The notes beneath the pieces were generated by a model. That model had not been told where the DNA came from, searched no databases, and was given only the letters and a program-made list of their open reading frames with translations. Made by a program: the position numbers and the translations under genes. From an uncultured Nocardioidaceae bacterium (lineage in GTDB: Bacteria > Actinomycetota > Actinomycetes > Propionibacteriales > Nocardioidaceae): a stretch of 64,000 nt of DNA. Of this stretch, positions 42,990 through 52,388 are shown in pieces; positions within the stretch are counted from its first letter, which is position 1; the number at the start of each line of letters is the position of its first letter. The stretch lies in contig CADCUJ010000091.1 in assembly GCA_902805855.1 (NCBI GenBank), forward strand, positions 1 to 64,000. Direction: 5' to 3'.

Positions 42990-43113
42990 GTGACGAGACT
43001 AACCCGGCTCCGGTTGCGCTCGGGCGGACCGCATGGCCGATCATGTGATCGGGCAACGGCCGGTCGGCCGTGCCGAGCAGGTCGATCCGGCCGAGTACCT
43101 GGGAGGCAGTGCC

Positions 43114-45252
43114 GTGCACTCGAGTGTCCGCAGCCGGCGGTGGCTACTTCCCGCCATCGTCGTGGTGCTCTGGCTCCTGGTCGGCGGTCCGCTCGGCTCC
43201 TTCGCCGGCCAGCTGGCGCAGGTGCAGGAGAACGACAACGCAGCGTTCCTGCCGGGGAGCGCAGAGTCGACCGTCGTGCTGAACGACTTCTCGGAGTTCG
43301 CCGGCAACGAGAGCCTGCCCGCGACGGTCGTCTTCGAGCGCGAGGGCGGCCTGACCCAGGCCGACAGGCGGGCGCTCACCGGCTACGTCGAGGACCTCGG
43401 ACGGGTCGAGAACGTGGACCCGTCCGGGGTGGAAGGTCCGCTGCCCTCCGAGGACGGGACCGCTGCGCAGATCGTCGTGCCGATCGTGACCTCCGACGGC
43501 GACGAGGTGGTGGCCGCGGTCGAGGACCTCCGCGCCGTCGTCGCGGACCCTCCGGAAGGGCTGACCGCTCTGGTCGGCGGGCAGGGCGGCATCCTCGGCG
43601 ACTTCGTCGAGGCGTTCGGTGCGATCGACGGGCTGCTGCTCGGGGTCGCCCTGGTGGTGGTGCTGGTGATCTTGCTGGCGGTGTACCGGACCCCGGTGCT
43701 GCCCGTCGTCGTACTCCTGTCCGCCGTGCTCGGGCTCGGCATCGCCTCCGCAGCCGTGTACGGGCTGGCCACCGCCGACGCGCTCGACCTGAACGGCCAG
43801 AGCCAGGGCATCTTGTTCATCCTCGCCGTGGGTGCCGCCACCGACTACTCACTGCTGATCGTGGCGCGGTTCCGAGAGGAGCTGCGCGACACCGCGTCGA
43901 AGTACGACGCCATGCGCACGGCGTACCGGGGCGCGCTGGAGCCGATCGTCGCCTCGGGCCTGACCGTGATCCTCGGGCTGCTGTGTCTGCTGCTGTCGGA
44001 CCTGTCCAGCCTCCGGGGGCTCGGGCCGGTGGGGGCGCTGGGGATCGCCGGCGCGATGCTGTCCTCGCTGACCTTGCTCCCTGCGGCGCTGCTGCTCCTG
44101 GGTCGCTGGGCCTTCTGGCCGTATCGGCCGCAGGTCGGGTCCGAGCACCGCGACCGCACCGGCATCTGGGCCCGGGTCGCCGGCCTGGTGGGTGGCCGAG
44201 CCCGAGCGGTGTGGGTCGGCACCTTGGTGGTCCTGGCGGCGTGCGCGGCCTTCCTGCCGACGCTGAACGAGGACCCGGTGCCGCAGACCGAGCTGTTCTT
44301 GACCGAGGTCGACTCGGTGCGAGCACAGGAGGTGCTCGACGAGAACTTCGAGTCCGACCAGGCAAGTCCGGCGATCATCGTGGTCCCCGCGAGCTCGGTG
44401 GACCGGGCGGCCGAGGTCGCGCAGGGCAACGACGGGGTGGCCCCGGACGGCGTTGCACCCCTGCCCTCGGGACCGCCGACGATCGCTGCACCGCCGGAGC
44501 CGAAGGTGGTCGACGGCAAGGCGGTGCTGTTCGCCACGCTCAACGACCCAGCGGACTCTGCCGCGGCCACGGAGACGGTGCGCGAGCTGCGCGAGCAGCT
44601 GGACGCGGTCTCACCCGACATCCTGGTGGGCGGGTCGACCGCCATCTTGTTGGACACCCGGGCGACGGTTGATGCGGACCGGGTGAAGGTGATCCCCGCG
44701 ATCCTCGTCGTCATCTTCGTCGTGCTCGCCCTGTTGCTGCGCTCGCTGGTCGCACCTGCCCTCCTGCTGGTCGCCAACGTCCTCTCCTTCGGCGCGACCA
44801 TGGGGATCAGCGCCGTGCTCTTCAACCACGTCTTCGACTTCCCCGCCTCGGACCCCTCGACGCTGTTGATCTCGTTCGTGTTCCTGGTGGCCCTGGGCAT
44901 CGACTACTCCATCTTCTTGATGACCCGGGTGCGCGAGGAGGCCCTTCGGCAGGGGACCCGTCCCGGTGTCTTGAAGGGTCTGTCGGTCACCGGCGGCGTG
45001 ATCACCTCGGCCGGCGTCGTGCTCGCCGCCACGTTCGCGGCGCTGGGAGTGGTGCCGATCCTGTTCCTCGCCCAGATCGCGTTCATCGTCGCGTTCGGGG
45101 TGCTGCTGGACACGCTGGTCGTGCGGTCACTGCTCGTGCCGGCGCTGACCTACGACATCGGGTCCAGCGTGTGGTGGCCCGGCCGGCTGCGCCATGAGCA
45201 GGTGCACGGTGGCGGGCCTGTGGACGACGGCAGCGGGCGGCCCGGTCGGTAG
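43114..45252 (+). CDS. MMPL/RND family transporter
   Basis: From the GTG at 43114 (GGGAGG ahead) the protein has 712 residues in two homologous halves. Each half has one helix, a periplasmic domain and five more helices, as in MmpL lipid exporters and RND pumps. GAATDYSLLIVARFREEL and LGIDYSIFLMTRVREE carry the conserved D-Y pairs of proton relay in helices 4 and 10. It is probably a proton-driven exporter of lipid-like compounds. A longer start at 43033 would overlap the divergent promoter region of lipB. Confidence 0.9.
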   Translation: MHSSVRSRRWLLPAIVVVLWLLVGGPLGSFAGQLAQVQENDNAAFLPGSAESTVVLNDFSEFAGNESLPATVVFEREGGLTQADRRALTGYVEDLGRVENVDPSGVEGPLPSEDGTAAQIVVPIVTSDGDEVVAAVEDLRAVVADPPEGLTALVGGQGGILGDFVEAFGAIDGLLLGVALVVVLVILLAVYRTPVLPVVVLLSAVLGLGIASAAVYGLATADALDLNGQSQGILFILAVGAATDYSLLIVARFREELRDTASKYDAMRTAYRGALEPIVASGLTVILGLLCLLLSDLSSLRGLGPVGALGIAGAMLSSLTLLPAALLLLGRWAFWPYRPQVGSEHRDRTGIWARVAGLVGGRARAVWVGTLVVLAACAAFLPTLNEDPVPQTELFLTEVDSVRAQEVLDENFESDQASPAIIVVPASSVDRAAEVAQGNDGVAPDGVAPLPSGPPTIAAPPEPKVVDGKAVLFATLNDPADSAAATETVRELREQLDAVSPDILVGGSTAILLDTRATVDADRVKVIPAILVVIFVVLALLLRSLVAPALLLVANVLSFGATMGISAVLFNHVFDFPASDPSTLLISFVFLVALGIDYSIFLMTRVREEALRQGTRPGVLKGLSVTGGVITSAGVVLAATFAALGVVPILFLAQIAFIVAFGVLLDTLVVRSLLVPALTYDIGSSVWWPGRLRHEQVHGGGPVDDGSGRPGR

Positions 45253-45266
45253 GCCACAGTGGTGGC

Positions 45267-45845
45267 GTGCCTGGCTCCTCCAGCCGTCCTCTCGCCGTCG
45301 CCGCGGCTGTGTCGGCGGCGCTGCTCACCGGCGTGCTCGCACTGGACTGGTCCGGCCGCGACGTGCCGGCGGCGAGCCCGGCCCCGAGACCGGCTGCGAG
45401 CTTCTCCGCGGCGACCGAACCGGTCCGGACCCAGAACCATCCCGTGAGGTCGCGGGCGGCGGAGGTCGTGCGTCGTTGGGACGCCCTGCGCGCTCGCGCC
45501 TACGCTCGTTGCGATCTCGCCGCGTTGCGGCGTCTGTACGTCGCAGGATCGGCTGCCGCGGACGCTGACGAGGAGGTGCTGCGGGGCTACATCGGGCGAG
45601 GGCTCCGGGTGACGGCGCTCGAGATGCAGCTGCTCGCTGTTGCCGTGCTGGACCAGGCCCGCGGGAGACTCTCGCTGCGGGTCACCGATCGGGTCCATGG
45701 CGGCGTCGCCGAGGGAGCCGACGGGACGAGGGTCGCGCTGCCGCGCGACGAGGCCACGACAAGGGTGCTGAGGCTGCGCCGCACGGCCACCGGATGGCGA
45801 GTCGCCGCGGTCAGCCGGTCAGAGCCGCGGCCAGTCGGGCGTTGA
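45267..45845 (+). CDS. Secreted protein of unknown function
   Basis: The 192-residue protein has an N-terminal hydrophobic signal (LAVAAAVSAALLTGVLALD) and a mature part with the NTF2-like pattern of small actinobacterial secreted proteins (VVRRWDALRARAYARCDLAALRRLYVAGS ... VTDRV ... GWRVAAV). It follows the MMPL gene by 14 bp, so the two may be co-transcribed. Its 3' end overlaps the convergent epimerase gene by 35 bp. Confidence 0.72.
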   Translation: MPGSSSRPLAVAAAVSAALLTGVLALDWSGRDVPAASPAPRPAASFSAATEPVRTQNHPVRSRAAEVVRRWDALRARAYARCDLAALRRLYVAGSAAADADEEVLRGYIGRGLRVTALEMQLLAVAVLDQARGRLSLRVTDRVHGGVAEGADGTRVALPRDEATTRVLRLRRTATGWRVAAVSRSEPRPVGR

Positions 45846-46704
45846 CGGTGGGGTCGTCGAAGCCGAACCCCTCCTCGAGCAGCCTTCGCGGCTCGACACG
45901 GCAGGAGCCGAGCACCTCGCTGGAGATGGGGCCCAGCAGCTTGTCCACCGGCCAGCCGGGCACCCGCATCACGAACGGACGGTGCAGCATCTGGGCGAGC
46001 GCGCGGCCGAACTCCGCGTTGGTCGTGGTGTCCGGGCCGACGAGGTTGTAGGCGCCCGAGGCCTGCTCGTCCTCGGCCAGGCGGACGGTGGCGCGGACCC
46101 AGTCGCGCAGCGACATCGTGGGGAAGTACTGGTCACCGGAGCCCACCGGAGCACCCAGCCCGGCCGAGAAGACCAGCTTGATGAGGCGGAAGGCGCCCCC
46201 TCGCTGGTGCAGGATCGGTCCGCTGCGCGCGATCACGACGCGGCCGCCGGCCTCGCGCGCGGGGTCTGCGGCCTGCTCCCATGCCCGGGTGACTCCGCCC
46301 ATGAAGGTGTCCGCATCGGTGGGGCTCTCCTCGGTGACCACCCGGTCACCGTGGTCGCCGTACCCGGCTGTGCCGTTCTGTGCGAGCAGAGCCGGCTTTC
46401 GTGTCGACTTCGCCACGGCCTCGGCCAGGGTGCGGGTGGTGGCCACCCGGCTCGCGGTGAACGTGCGCTGATAGCCCTTGGTGAAAGGCCAGTGCGTCAC
46501 CGGTGCCCCGGCCAGGTTCACCACCACGTCGGCCGCCTCGATCACGGACTGGTCGACCTGCCCGGAGTACGGGTCCCATCGCGACTCCTGCCGCGACATC
46601 GGCTCGCCGCGCACCAGCCGGACGACCTCGTGTCCCGTGCGTGCGAGGTGATCGCGCAACGGGTGCCCGAGGAACCCCGACGCGCCCGCGATGACGTACC
46701 GCAT
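45811..46704 (-). CDS. TIGR01777-family NAD-dependent epimerase
   Basis: The 297-residue short-chain dehydrogenase-like protein has the NAD motif GASGFLGHPL and VVNLAGAPVTHWPFTKGY, NGTAGYGDHGD and the C-terminal GFGFDDPTV region typical of the TIGR01777 (YfcH) family. Function is not established. It lies just downstream of sucB on the same strand, as Rv2216 follows dlaT in M. tuberculosis. Confidence 0.88.
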   Translation of the reverse strand: MRYVIAGASGFLGHPLRDHLARTGHEVVRLVRGEPMSRQESRWDPYSGQVDQSVIEAADVVVNLAGAPVTHWPFTKGYQRTFTASRVATTRTLAEAVAKSTRKPALLAQNGTAGYGDHGDRVVTEESPTDADTFMGGVTRAWEQAADPAREAGGRVVIARSGPILHQRGGAFRLIKLVFSAGLGAPVGSGDQYFPTMSLRDWVRATVRLAEDEQASGAYNLVGPDTTTNAEFGRALAQMLHRPFVMRVPGWPVDKLLGPISSEVLGSCRVEPRRLLEEGFGFDDPTVNARLAAALTG

Positions 46705-46707
46705 GGC

Positions 46708-48777
46708 CTAGACCTCGAACTGGCCGGCCTGGAGACGGTCCTTGACCTCGCTGAGGAAGCGGGCGGCGTCGGCGCCGTCGACGAGGCGGTGGTCGTAGGT
46801 CAGCGCGAGGTAGATCATCCGTCGGACGGCGATCGTCTCGCCGAGGTTCGGGTCGTCGATCACCACCGCTCGCTTGACCACCGATCCGGTGCCGAGGATG
46901 GCGACCTGGGGCTGGTTGATGATCGGGGTGTCGAACAGCGCTCCTCGGCTGCCGGTGTTGGTCAGCGTGAAGGTGCCGCCGGAGAGCTCGTCCGGACCGA
47001 TCTTGTTCCGTCGGGTGCGGTCGGCGATGTCGGCGATCTTGCGCGCGAGTCCGGCGATCGACAGGTCGCCGGCGTCCTTGATGACGGGCGTCAGCAGTCC
47101 CTTCTCGGTGTCGACGGCGATCGCGAGGTTCTCGTGGTCGAAGTAGGTGACCTCGCCCTTCTCGGTGTCGATCGCGGCGTTCAGCGACGGGTGCGCCTTC
47201 AGCGAGTCGATGGCCGCCTTGGCGAAGAACGGCATGAACGAGAGCTTGACTCCCTCGCGCTCGAGGAAGTCGTCCTTCACCGAGTCGCGAAGCCGGGAGA
47301 TCGAAGTGACGTCGACCTCGACCACGGTGGTCAGCTGGGCGGAGACCTGGAGGGACTCGACCATCCGCTTGGCGATGACCTTGCGGAGCCTGCTCAGCGG
47401 CTCGGTCTTCCCGCGAAGCGGGCTCGGGGTCGAGGCGCCGGCCTCCGGCGCGGCCGCGGCCGGTGCGGAAGGTGGCTGCTGCTGGGTCTGCTGCTGCTTG
47501 GCCGCTTCGATCACGTCCTGCTTGCGGATCCGGCCGCCGACCCCGGTGCCCTTGACCGCGGAGAGGTCGACGCCCTGCTCGGAGGCCATCTTTCGCACCA
47601 GCGGGGTGACGTAGGCGCCCCCCTCGCGGGCACCCTGCGAGCCGTCGGAAGCGGCTGTGCCGGTGGAGGCGGCCGGGACGCTCACGTCGGTGTCCGCCTC
47701 CTTCTCCGCGGCCTGTCGCTGGGAGGCCGGTTGCTCGGCAGCTGCCTGCTGGCCGGATGCCTGTTGCGGAGCGGCCTGCTCGGGCGCGCCCTGCGACTGT
47801 GTCTGCTGGTCCTTGCCCGGCTCCTCCTGCGCGGGCTCAGCGGGCTCTTCGCCCCCGCCCGCTTCCCCTCCGGAGTCGTCGCCGCCGGCAGCGCCACCGG
47901 TGTCTGCGCCCGCATCGTCGCCGGCGGAGCCTGACTCGCCAGCCGGCGCGTCGGCCGCTGAGCCGATCACCGCGAGCGCCGCCCCCACTTCGACAGTCTC
48001 GTCCTCGTCGACCTTGATCTCGAGCAGTGTGCCGGCCACCGGAGAGGGGATCTCGGTGTCGACCTTGTCGGTGGAGACCTCGAGCAGCGGCTCGTCGACG
48101 TCCACGGTGTCGCCGACCTGCTTGAGCCAGCGGGTGACCGTGCCCTCGGTGACCGACTCACCGAGCGCCGGGAGGTTCACCGGACTCCCGCCGGAGGACC
48201 CGGCCTTGGTGCCCTCCTCGGACGCCTGTTCCTCTTGCCGGGTCTCCGAGGACGAGACCGCGGTCTCCTGCGCGGGTGGGGCCTCGTCGGTCTTCGCCTC
48301 GGGCACGTCGCCCTCCGGCTCGGTCTTCTTGTCCACTTCCTCGTCGGTGGGGGCAGCAGCGCTCTCGGGGGAGCCGACGGCGCCCTCGCCGGCTCCGGTC
48401 GTGGCCCCCTCCGCCTCAGCCGCCGCGGTCTCGTCATCGGTCTCGTCGGTGTCGTCACCACCGGTTCCCTCGCCGGAGTCGTCACCGGTGTCCGCACCGG
48501 ACTCGTCGGAGGAGTCGGCTGCGTCGCCGCCGGCCTCACTCTCGTCCCCGACCGTGCACAGCTCCGCGCCGACCTCGACGGTCTCGTCCTCCGCGACCTT
48601 GATCTCGATCAGGGTGCCGGCCACGGGGGAGGGGATCTCGGTGTCGACCTTGTCGGTGGAGACCTCGAGCAGCGGCTCGTCGACCTCGACGGTGTCGCCG
48701 GGCTGCTTCAACCAGCGGGTGACGGTGCCTTCGGTGACGGACTCGCCGAGTGCGGGAAGGGTGACTGGAGTCGCCAT
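46708..48777 (-). CDS. sucB: Dihydrolipoamide acyltransferase E2 with two lipoyl domains
   Basis: The 689-residue protein has two N-terminal lipoyl domains (about 3-76 and 200-275), each with the lipoylated Lys in STDKVDTE. Long acidic Glu/Asp/Ala linkers and a peripheral-subunit binding domain ([16 protein letters not shown] ... [13 protein letters not shown]) follow, then the catalytic domain with [14 protein letters not shown] (His and Asp). It is the E2 core of pyruvate (and in actinobacteria shared 2-oxoglutarate) dehydrogenase, called DlaT in mycobacteria. It lies downstream of lpdA and depends on LipA/LipB made nearby. Confidence 0.95.
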   Translation of the reverse strand: MATPVTLPALGESVTEGTVTRWLKQPGDTVEVDEPLLEVSTDKVDTEIPSPVAGTLIEIKVAEDETVEVGAELCTVGDESEAGGDAADSSDESGADTGDDSGEGTGGDDTDETDDETAAAEAEGATTGAGEGAVGSPESAAAPTDEEVDKKTEPEGDVPEAKTDEAPPAQETAVSSSETRQEEQASEEGTKAGSSGGSPVNLPALGESVTEGTVTRWLKQVGDTVDVDEPLLEVSTDKVDTEIPSPVAGTLLEIKVDEDETVEVGAALAVIGSAADAPAGESGSAGDDAGADTGGAAGGDDSGGEAGGGEEPAEPAQEEPGKDQQTQSQGAPEQAAPQQASGQQAAAEQPASQRQAAEKEADTDVSVPAASTGTAASDGSQGAREGGAYVTPLVRKMASEQGVDLSAVKGTGVGGRIRKQDVIEAAKQQQTQQQPPSAPAAAAPEAGASTPSPLRGKTEPLSRLRKVIAKRMVESLQVSAQLTTVVEVDVTSISRLRDSVKDDFLEREGVKLSFMPFFAKAAIDSLKAHPSLNAAIDTEKGEVTYFDHENLAIAVDTEKGLLTPVIKDAGDLSIAGLARKIADIADRTRRNKIGPDELSGGTFTLTNTGSRGALFDTPIINQPQVAILGTGSVVKRAVVIDDPNLGETIAVRRMIYLALTYDHRLVDGADAARFLSEVKDRLQAGQFEV

Positions 48778-48891
48778 TGGGTCCTTCGCTTGGTTCAGGC
48801 TGCGCGGGAGGCTGGTGGAAGGAGGCCCGGCCCGGCAGTGAGCGCCAAGACAGGCCCCGAAGTGATCCCCGGGGTGATCCTAGGCGGGATC

Positions 48892-50271
48892 CTAGGAGTG
48901 GGCATGGAGTGGCTTGCCGGCCAGGGCGAGGTGGGCTTCACCGATGGCCTCGCTCTGGGTCGGGTGCGCGTGCACCAGTGAGGCGACGTCGTCGGGGTAG
49001 GCCTCCCAGTTGAAGATCAGCTGCGCCTCGGCCACCAGCTCGCCGACTCGGGCGCCGACCATGTGGATCCCCACGACCGGGCCGTCCTTGCGCCGCACCA
49101 GCTTGACGAAGCCCTGGGTCTTGAGGATCTGGCTGCGGCCGTTGCCGCCGAGGTCGTAGGTCATGGTCTCGACCTGGTCGTCGCCGTACTGCGCTCGGGC
49201 GGCGCTCTCGTTGAGGCCCATCGAGGCAACCTCGGGGTCGCAGTAGGTGACCCGCGGGATCCCGGTCTCGTCGATCGGAGCCGGGTCCAGCCCGGCGATC
49301 TCCTCGGCGACGAAGATGCCCTGCTGGAACCCGCGGTGGGCCAGCTGCAGGCCGGGGACGATGTCACCGACGGCGTAGACGTTCTCGACGTTGGTGCGCA
49401 TCCGCTCGTCGGTGAGCACGAAGCCACGGTCGGTGGCCACCCCCTGCTCCTCGAACCCGAGGCCCTGCGTCGTCGGTCCGCGACCGACCGCGACCAGCAA
49501 GATCTCGGCCTCGACGGTGTCGCCGCCCTCGACGGTGACCCGGACCCCGTCCTCGGTGGTCTCGACACTCTTGAACGGGGTGCCGACCTTCGCGGTGATC
49601 TTCCGCTTGCGGAACGCACGCTCGAGCATCTTCGAGGAGTCCTCGTCCTCGGCCGCGAGCAGCCGGGGGAGGGCCTCGATGATCGTCACCTCGGCCCCGA
49701 ACGACCGCCACACGGAGGCGAACTCGCACCCGATCACGCCGCCGCCGAGCACGATGACCGACTTCGGCACCCGGTCGAGGACCAGCGCGTGGTCGGAGGT
49801 GAGCACGCGCTTGCCGTCGACCTCGAGGCCGGGAAGGGTCTTGGAGTACGAGCCGGAGGAGAGCACGACCTTCTTGCCGACGTGCCGCTGCCCGTCGACC
49901 TCGACCGTGTCGGGCGCAACCAGTCGGCCCTCGCCCTCGATCACCGTGATGCCGCGACTCTTGATCAGCCCGGTCAAGCCCTTGTACAGGCGCGTGACGA
50001 CGCCGTCCTTGTACTTGTTCACCCCGCCCATGTCGATCCCGTCGAGCGAGGCCAGCACTCCGACCTGCTCGGACTCACGGGCGCCGTCAGCGACCTCAGC
50101 CGCGTGGAGCAGCGCCTTGGTGGGGATGCACCCGACGTGCAGGCAGGTACCGCCCAGCTTGCCCTTCTCCACCAGACCGACGGAGAGACCGAGCTGCGAG
50201 GCCCGCAAGGCGCACGCGTAACCGCCGCTTCCCGCGCCGAGGATGAGTACGTCGTAGCTGGCGTCCGCCAC
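48892..50271 (-). CDS. lpdA: Dihydrolipoamide dehydrogenase (E3)
   Basis: The 459-residue flavoprotein reoxidises dihydrolipoyl groups with NAD+. The FAD motif ILGAGSGGYACALRA, redox disulphide GGTCLHVGCIPTK, NAD motif LGGGVIGCEFASVW and C-terminal catalytic HAHPTQSEAIGE are all intact. GTG start at 50271. It is the upstream partner of the E2 gene. Confidence 0.96.
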   Translation of the reverse strand: MADASYDVLILGAGSGGYACALRASQLGLSVGLVEKGKLGGTCLHVGCIPTKALLHAAEVADGARESEQVGVLASLDGIDMGGVNKYKDGVVTRLYKGLTGLIKSRGITVIEGEGRLVAPDTVEVDGQRHVGKKVVLSSGSYSKTLPGLEVDGKRVLTSDHALVLDRVPKSVIVLGGGVIGCEFASVWRSFGAEVTIIEALPRLLAAEDEDSSKMLERAFRKRKITAKVGTPFKSVETTEDGVRVTVEGGDTVEAEILLVAVGRGPTTQGLGFEEQGVATDRGFVLTDERMRTNVENVYAVGDIVPGLQLAHRGFQQGIFVAEEIAGLDPAPIDETGIPRVTYCDPEVASMGLNESAARAQYGDDQVETMTYDLGGNGRSQILKTQGFVKLVRRKDGPVVGIHMVGARVGELVAEAQLIFNWEAYPDDVASLVHAHPTQSEAIGEAHLALAGKPLHAHS

Positions 50272-50389
50272 CGTGCCTCCGGTTCCTGCGTGTGAGAGGT
50301 TGGCCGTCGCTCACATCTTTCCACCATCCGCCCGCATGTCCACATCGGCCCTCACCACGTCCGCCAGCCCGATGGGCCACACTGTGCGC

Positions 50390-50752
50390 ATGGGGCTCAT
50401 CGGATGGGTGAATCGGCTCGGACGTCGCCGGACTCCGCGGATGAGGCGGCCGCGGGGCAAGGGCCCGACGACCGTGCGTGGATCGAGCGCCGCCGACGAG
50501 AAGCATCTGGCGGAGTTCGCGCGAAGCAGACGCGGTGTCGAAGGCTTCGTGGAGCCGCGCACCGCGGTCAGCGACGTGACGATCATGCTCGTCGCCCACG
50601 ACGGGGAGTGGACCCGGCGGCGAGTCCCTTCGGTCGACTGGGCGCACAACTTCGCCAACCGAGCGGGAATCCCGTCCTACGACGCCGCCGTGGTCGGGTA
50701 CCCGGCCAGGATGCGGGAGTACAACCGCCGGCAGAAGCGAGGCGGAGGCTGA
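50390..50752 (+). CDS. Conserved hypothetical actinobacterial protein
   Basis: The 120-residue protein begins with a basic stretch (LIGWVNRLGRRRTPRMRRPR) and continues with a folded part (HLAEFARSRRGVEGFVEPRT ... DVTIMLVAHDGEWTRRRV ... GIPSYDAAVVGYPARMREYN). The pattern is that of a conserved actinobacterial protein next to lpd and pepA. No function is known. ATG 50390 is the most likely start. Confidence 0.78.
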   Translation: MGLIGWVNRLGRRRTPRMRRPRGKGPTTVRGSSAADEKHLAEFARSRRGVEGFVEPRTAVSDVTIMLVAHDGEWTRRRVPSVDWAHNFANRAGIPSYDAAVVGYPARMREYNRRQKRGGG

Positions 50753-50759
50753 GCGGCGG

Positions 50760-52268
50760 CTATCCCCGGTGTCCGTCGGAGAGGCTTTGGGCCACCTGCA
50801 CCAGGGTCGAGACCCCGATTCCGGTTCCGCCGCTCGGTGTGTAGCCGTGCGGGCCCTTCTCGTTGAACGCGGGGCCGGCGATGTCGAGGTGGGCCCAGGT
50901 GGTGTCGCCGACGAACTCCTGAAGGAACGCCGCTGCGTAGAGCGTGCCGCCCCAGCGCTCGGAGTTGTGCTGGGCGAGGTCGGCGACCTTGCTGTTGGTG
51001 CGTACCTTCTCGGTCATCTCCGAGGTGATCGGAAGGGGCCAGAAGGCCTCGCCGGCCCGCTCACCGGCGTCCTTGATCGACTTGACGGTCTCCTCGTCGT
51101 TGCCGAGGATGCCGGCGACCCGGTCCCCGAGCGCGATCACGCAGGCACCGGTCAACGTCGCCACGTCGACGATCAGGTCAGGACTCTGCTCGGTGGCCTT
51201 CACCAGTGCATCGGCGAGGATCAAGCGTCCTTCGGCGTCGGTGTTGAGCACCTCGACGGTCTTCCCTCCGTACATGGTCAGCACGTCACCGGGACGGGTG
51301 GCGTTACCGGACACCATGTTCTCCGCCATCGGCGCGAACGTGGACACCCGCACCGGCAGCCCCAGCTCGGCGATGGCGAAGGTCGCCGCGATCACGGCGG
51401 CGGCCCCGGACATGTCGATCTTCATCGTCGTCATCGCGGCGCCGGGCTTGAGCGACAACCCGCCTGAGTCGAAGGTGATGCCCTTCCCGACGAGCGCGAG
51501 ATGCGCCTTCGCGCCGCGCGGCTTGTAGCTGAGCTCGACCAGCCTCGGCGGGTTGGCCGACGCTCGCCCCACGCCGATGATTCCGCCGTACCCGTCGGCC
51601 TCGAGCCGAGCCTCGTCGGTCACCTTCACGGTGACCTTGGCGTCCTTGTTGTCCTTGCTCGCGGTCGTGACGGCGTCGGCGAACAGCGGCGGGGTGAGAT
51701 TGCCTGCAGGCGTGTTGACCCAGTCGCGGGCCAGGCAGGTCGCCCGAGCCACCACCTGGGCGGTCTCGAGGGCGCGGCCGGCGTCCTTGCTGCGAGCCAC
51801 GTCGGACAAGATGACGACCTCGTTGGGGGTGCCCGGTGCGTCTGCGCTCTTGAAGGCGGTGAACGCGTAGGAGCCGAGGAGGTACCCGTCGGCGATCGCG
51901 CGGACGTGGTCGGCGTCGAGGGCCGGCAGCGCCAACGCGACCGTCGAGGCGTTCGACACCGACCGGGCCGCGACCCCGGCGGCACGACGTACCCTCTCGG
52001 TGGTCAGCCGGTCCCGCTCGCCGAGACCGACCAGGATCAGCAGCGGTGACTTGATCACCCCGCCGGTCGGAACGGTGGTGGTCTCACCGGCTTTCCCGGT
52101 GAAGCCCATCGTGGACAGCAACGGAGCGAACCTCCGGCCGTAGGCGGAGGCGACCCCCTCTGCGCCCGGTGCCGCTTGGAGGCCGTCCTCGGTCTGGACC
52201 ACGCCGACGACCACCACGTCGGACTTGATCTTCTCGGCTGAACCCTTGCGAAGGCTGTACGTCGTCAC
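50760..52268 (-). CDS. pepA: Leucyl aminopeptidase (M17)
   Basis: The 502-residue enzyme has the M17 C-terminal catalytic domain. KGITFDSGGLSLKPGAAM and the signature NTDAEGRLILADAL hold the two-metal site residues. It removes N-terminal residues from peptides; in E. coli the same protein also binds DNA. GTG start at 52268. A LexA-type palindrome lies 44 bp upstream. Confidence 0.95.
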   Translation of the reverse strand: MTTYSLRKGSAEKIKSDVVVVGVVQTEDGLQAAPGAEGVASAYGRRFAPLLSTMGFTGKAGETTTVPTGGVIKSPLLILVGLGERDRLTTERVRRAAGVAARSVSNASTVALALPALDADHVRAIADGYLLGSYAFTAFKSADAPGTPNEVVILSDVARSKDAGRALETAQVVARATCLARDWVNTPAGNLTPPLFADAVTTASKDNKDAKVTVKVTDEARLEADGYGGIIGVGRASANPPRLVELSYKPRGAKAHLALVGKGITFDSGGLSLKPGAAMTTMKIDMSGAAAVIAATFAIAELGLPVRVSTFAPMAENMVSGNATRPGDVLTMYGGKTVEVLNTDAEGRLILADALVKATEQSPDLIVDVATLTGACVIALGDRVAGILGNDEETVKSIKDAGERAGEAFWPLPITSEMTEKVRTNSKVADLAQHNSERWGGTLYAAAFLQEFVGDTTWAHLDIAGPAFNEKGPHGYTPSGGTGIGVSTLVQVAQSLSDGHRG

Positions 52269-52311
52269 TGCTCGCCCGGCTTTCCGTCGTCCACGTTCGT
52301 CCGAAGCCTGC

Positions 52312-52327
52312 TCGAACGGCCGTTCGA
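52312..52327. promoter_or_regulatory. LexA (SOS) box between pepA and gcvT
   Basis: TCGAACGGCCGTTCGA is a perfect 16-bp palindrome identical in form to the actinobacterial SOS box TCGAAC-n4-GTTCGA. Flanking bases extend the symmetry to 52306-52333 with one mismatch. It is 44 bp from the pepA start and 62 bp from gcvT. Confidence 0.72.
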
Positions 52328-52388
52328 ACAGGCGTCCGACAGCCGATCCGCTGCCGTCCGTGCATGCTACAGAGGTAGGTTCACCCGC

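Noticed and set aside
41232-44672. 1146-codon plus-strand open frame across the ABC ATPase, lipB and MMPL genes
   Set aside because: It overlaps three well-supported genes in other frames and reads as low-complexity shadow sequence.
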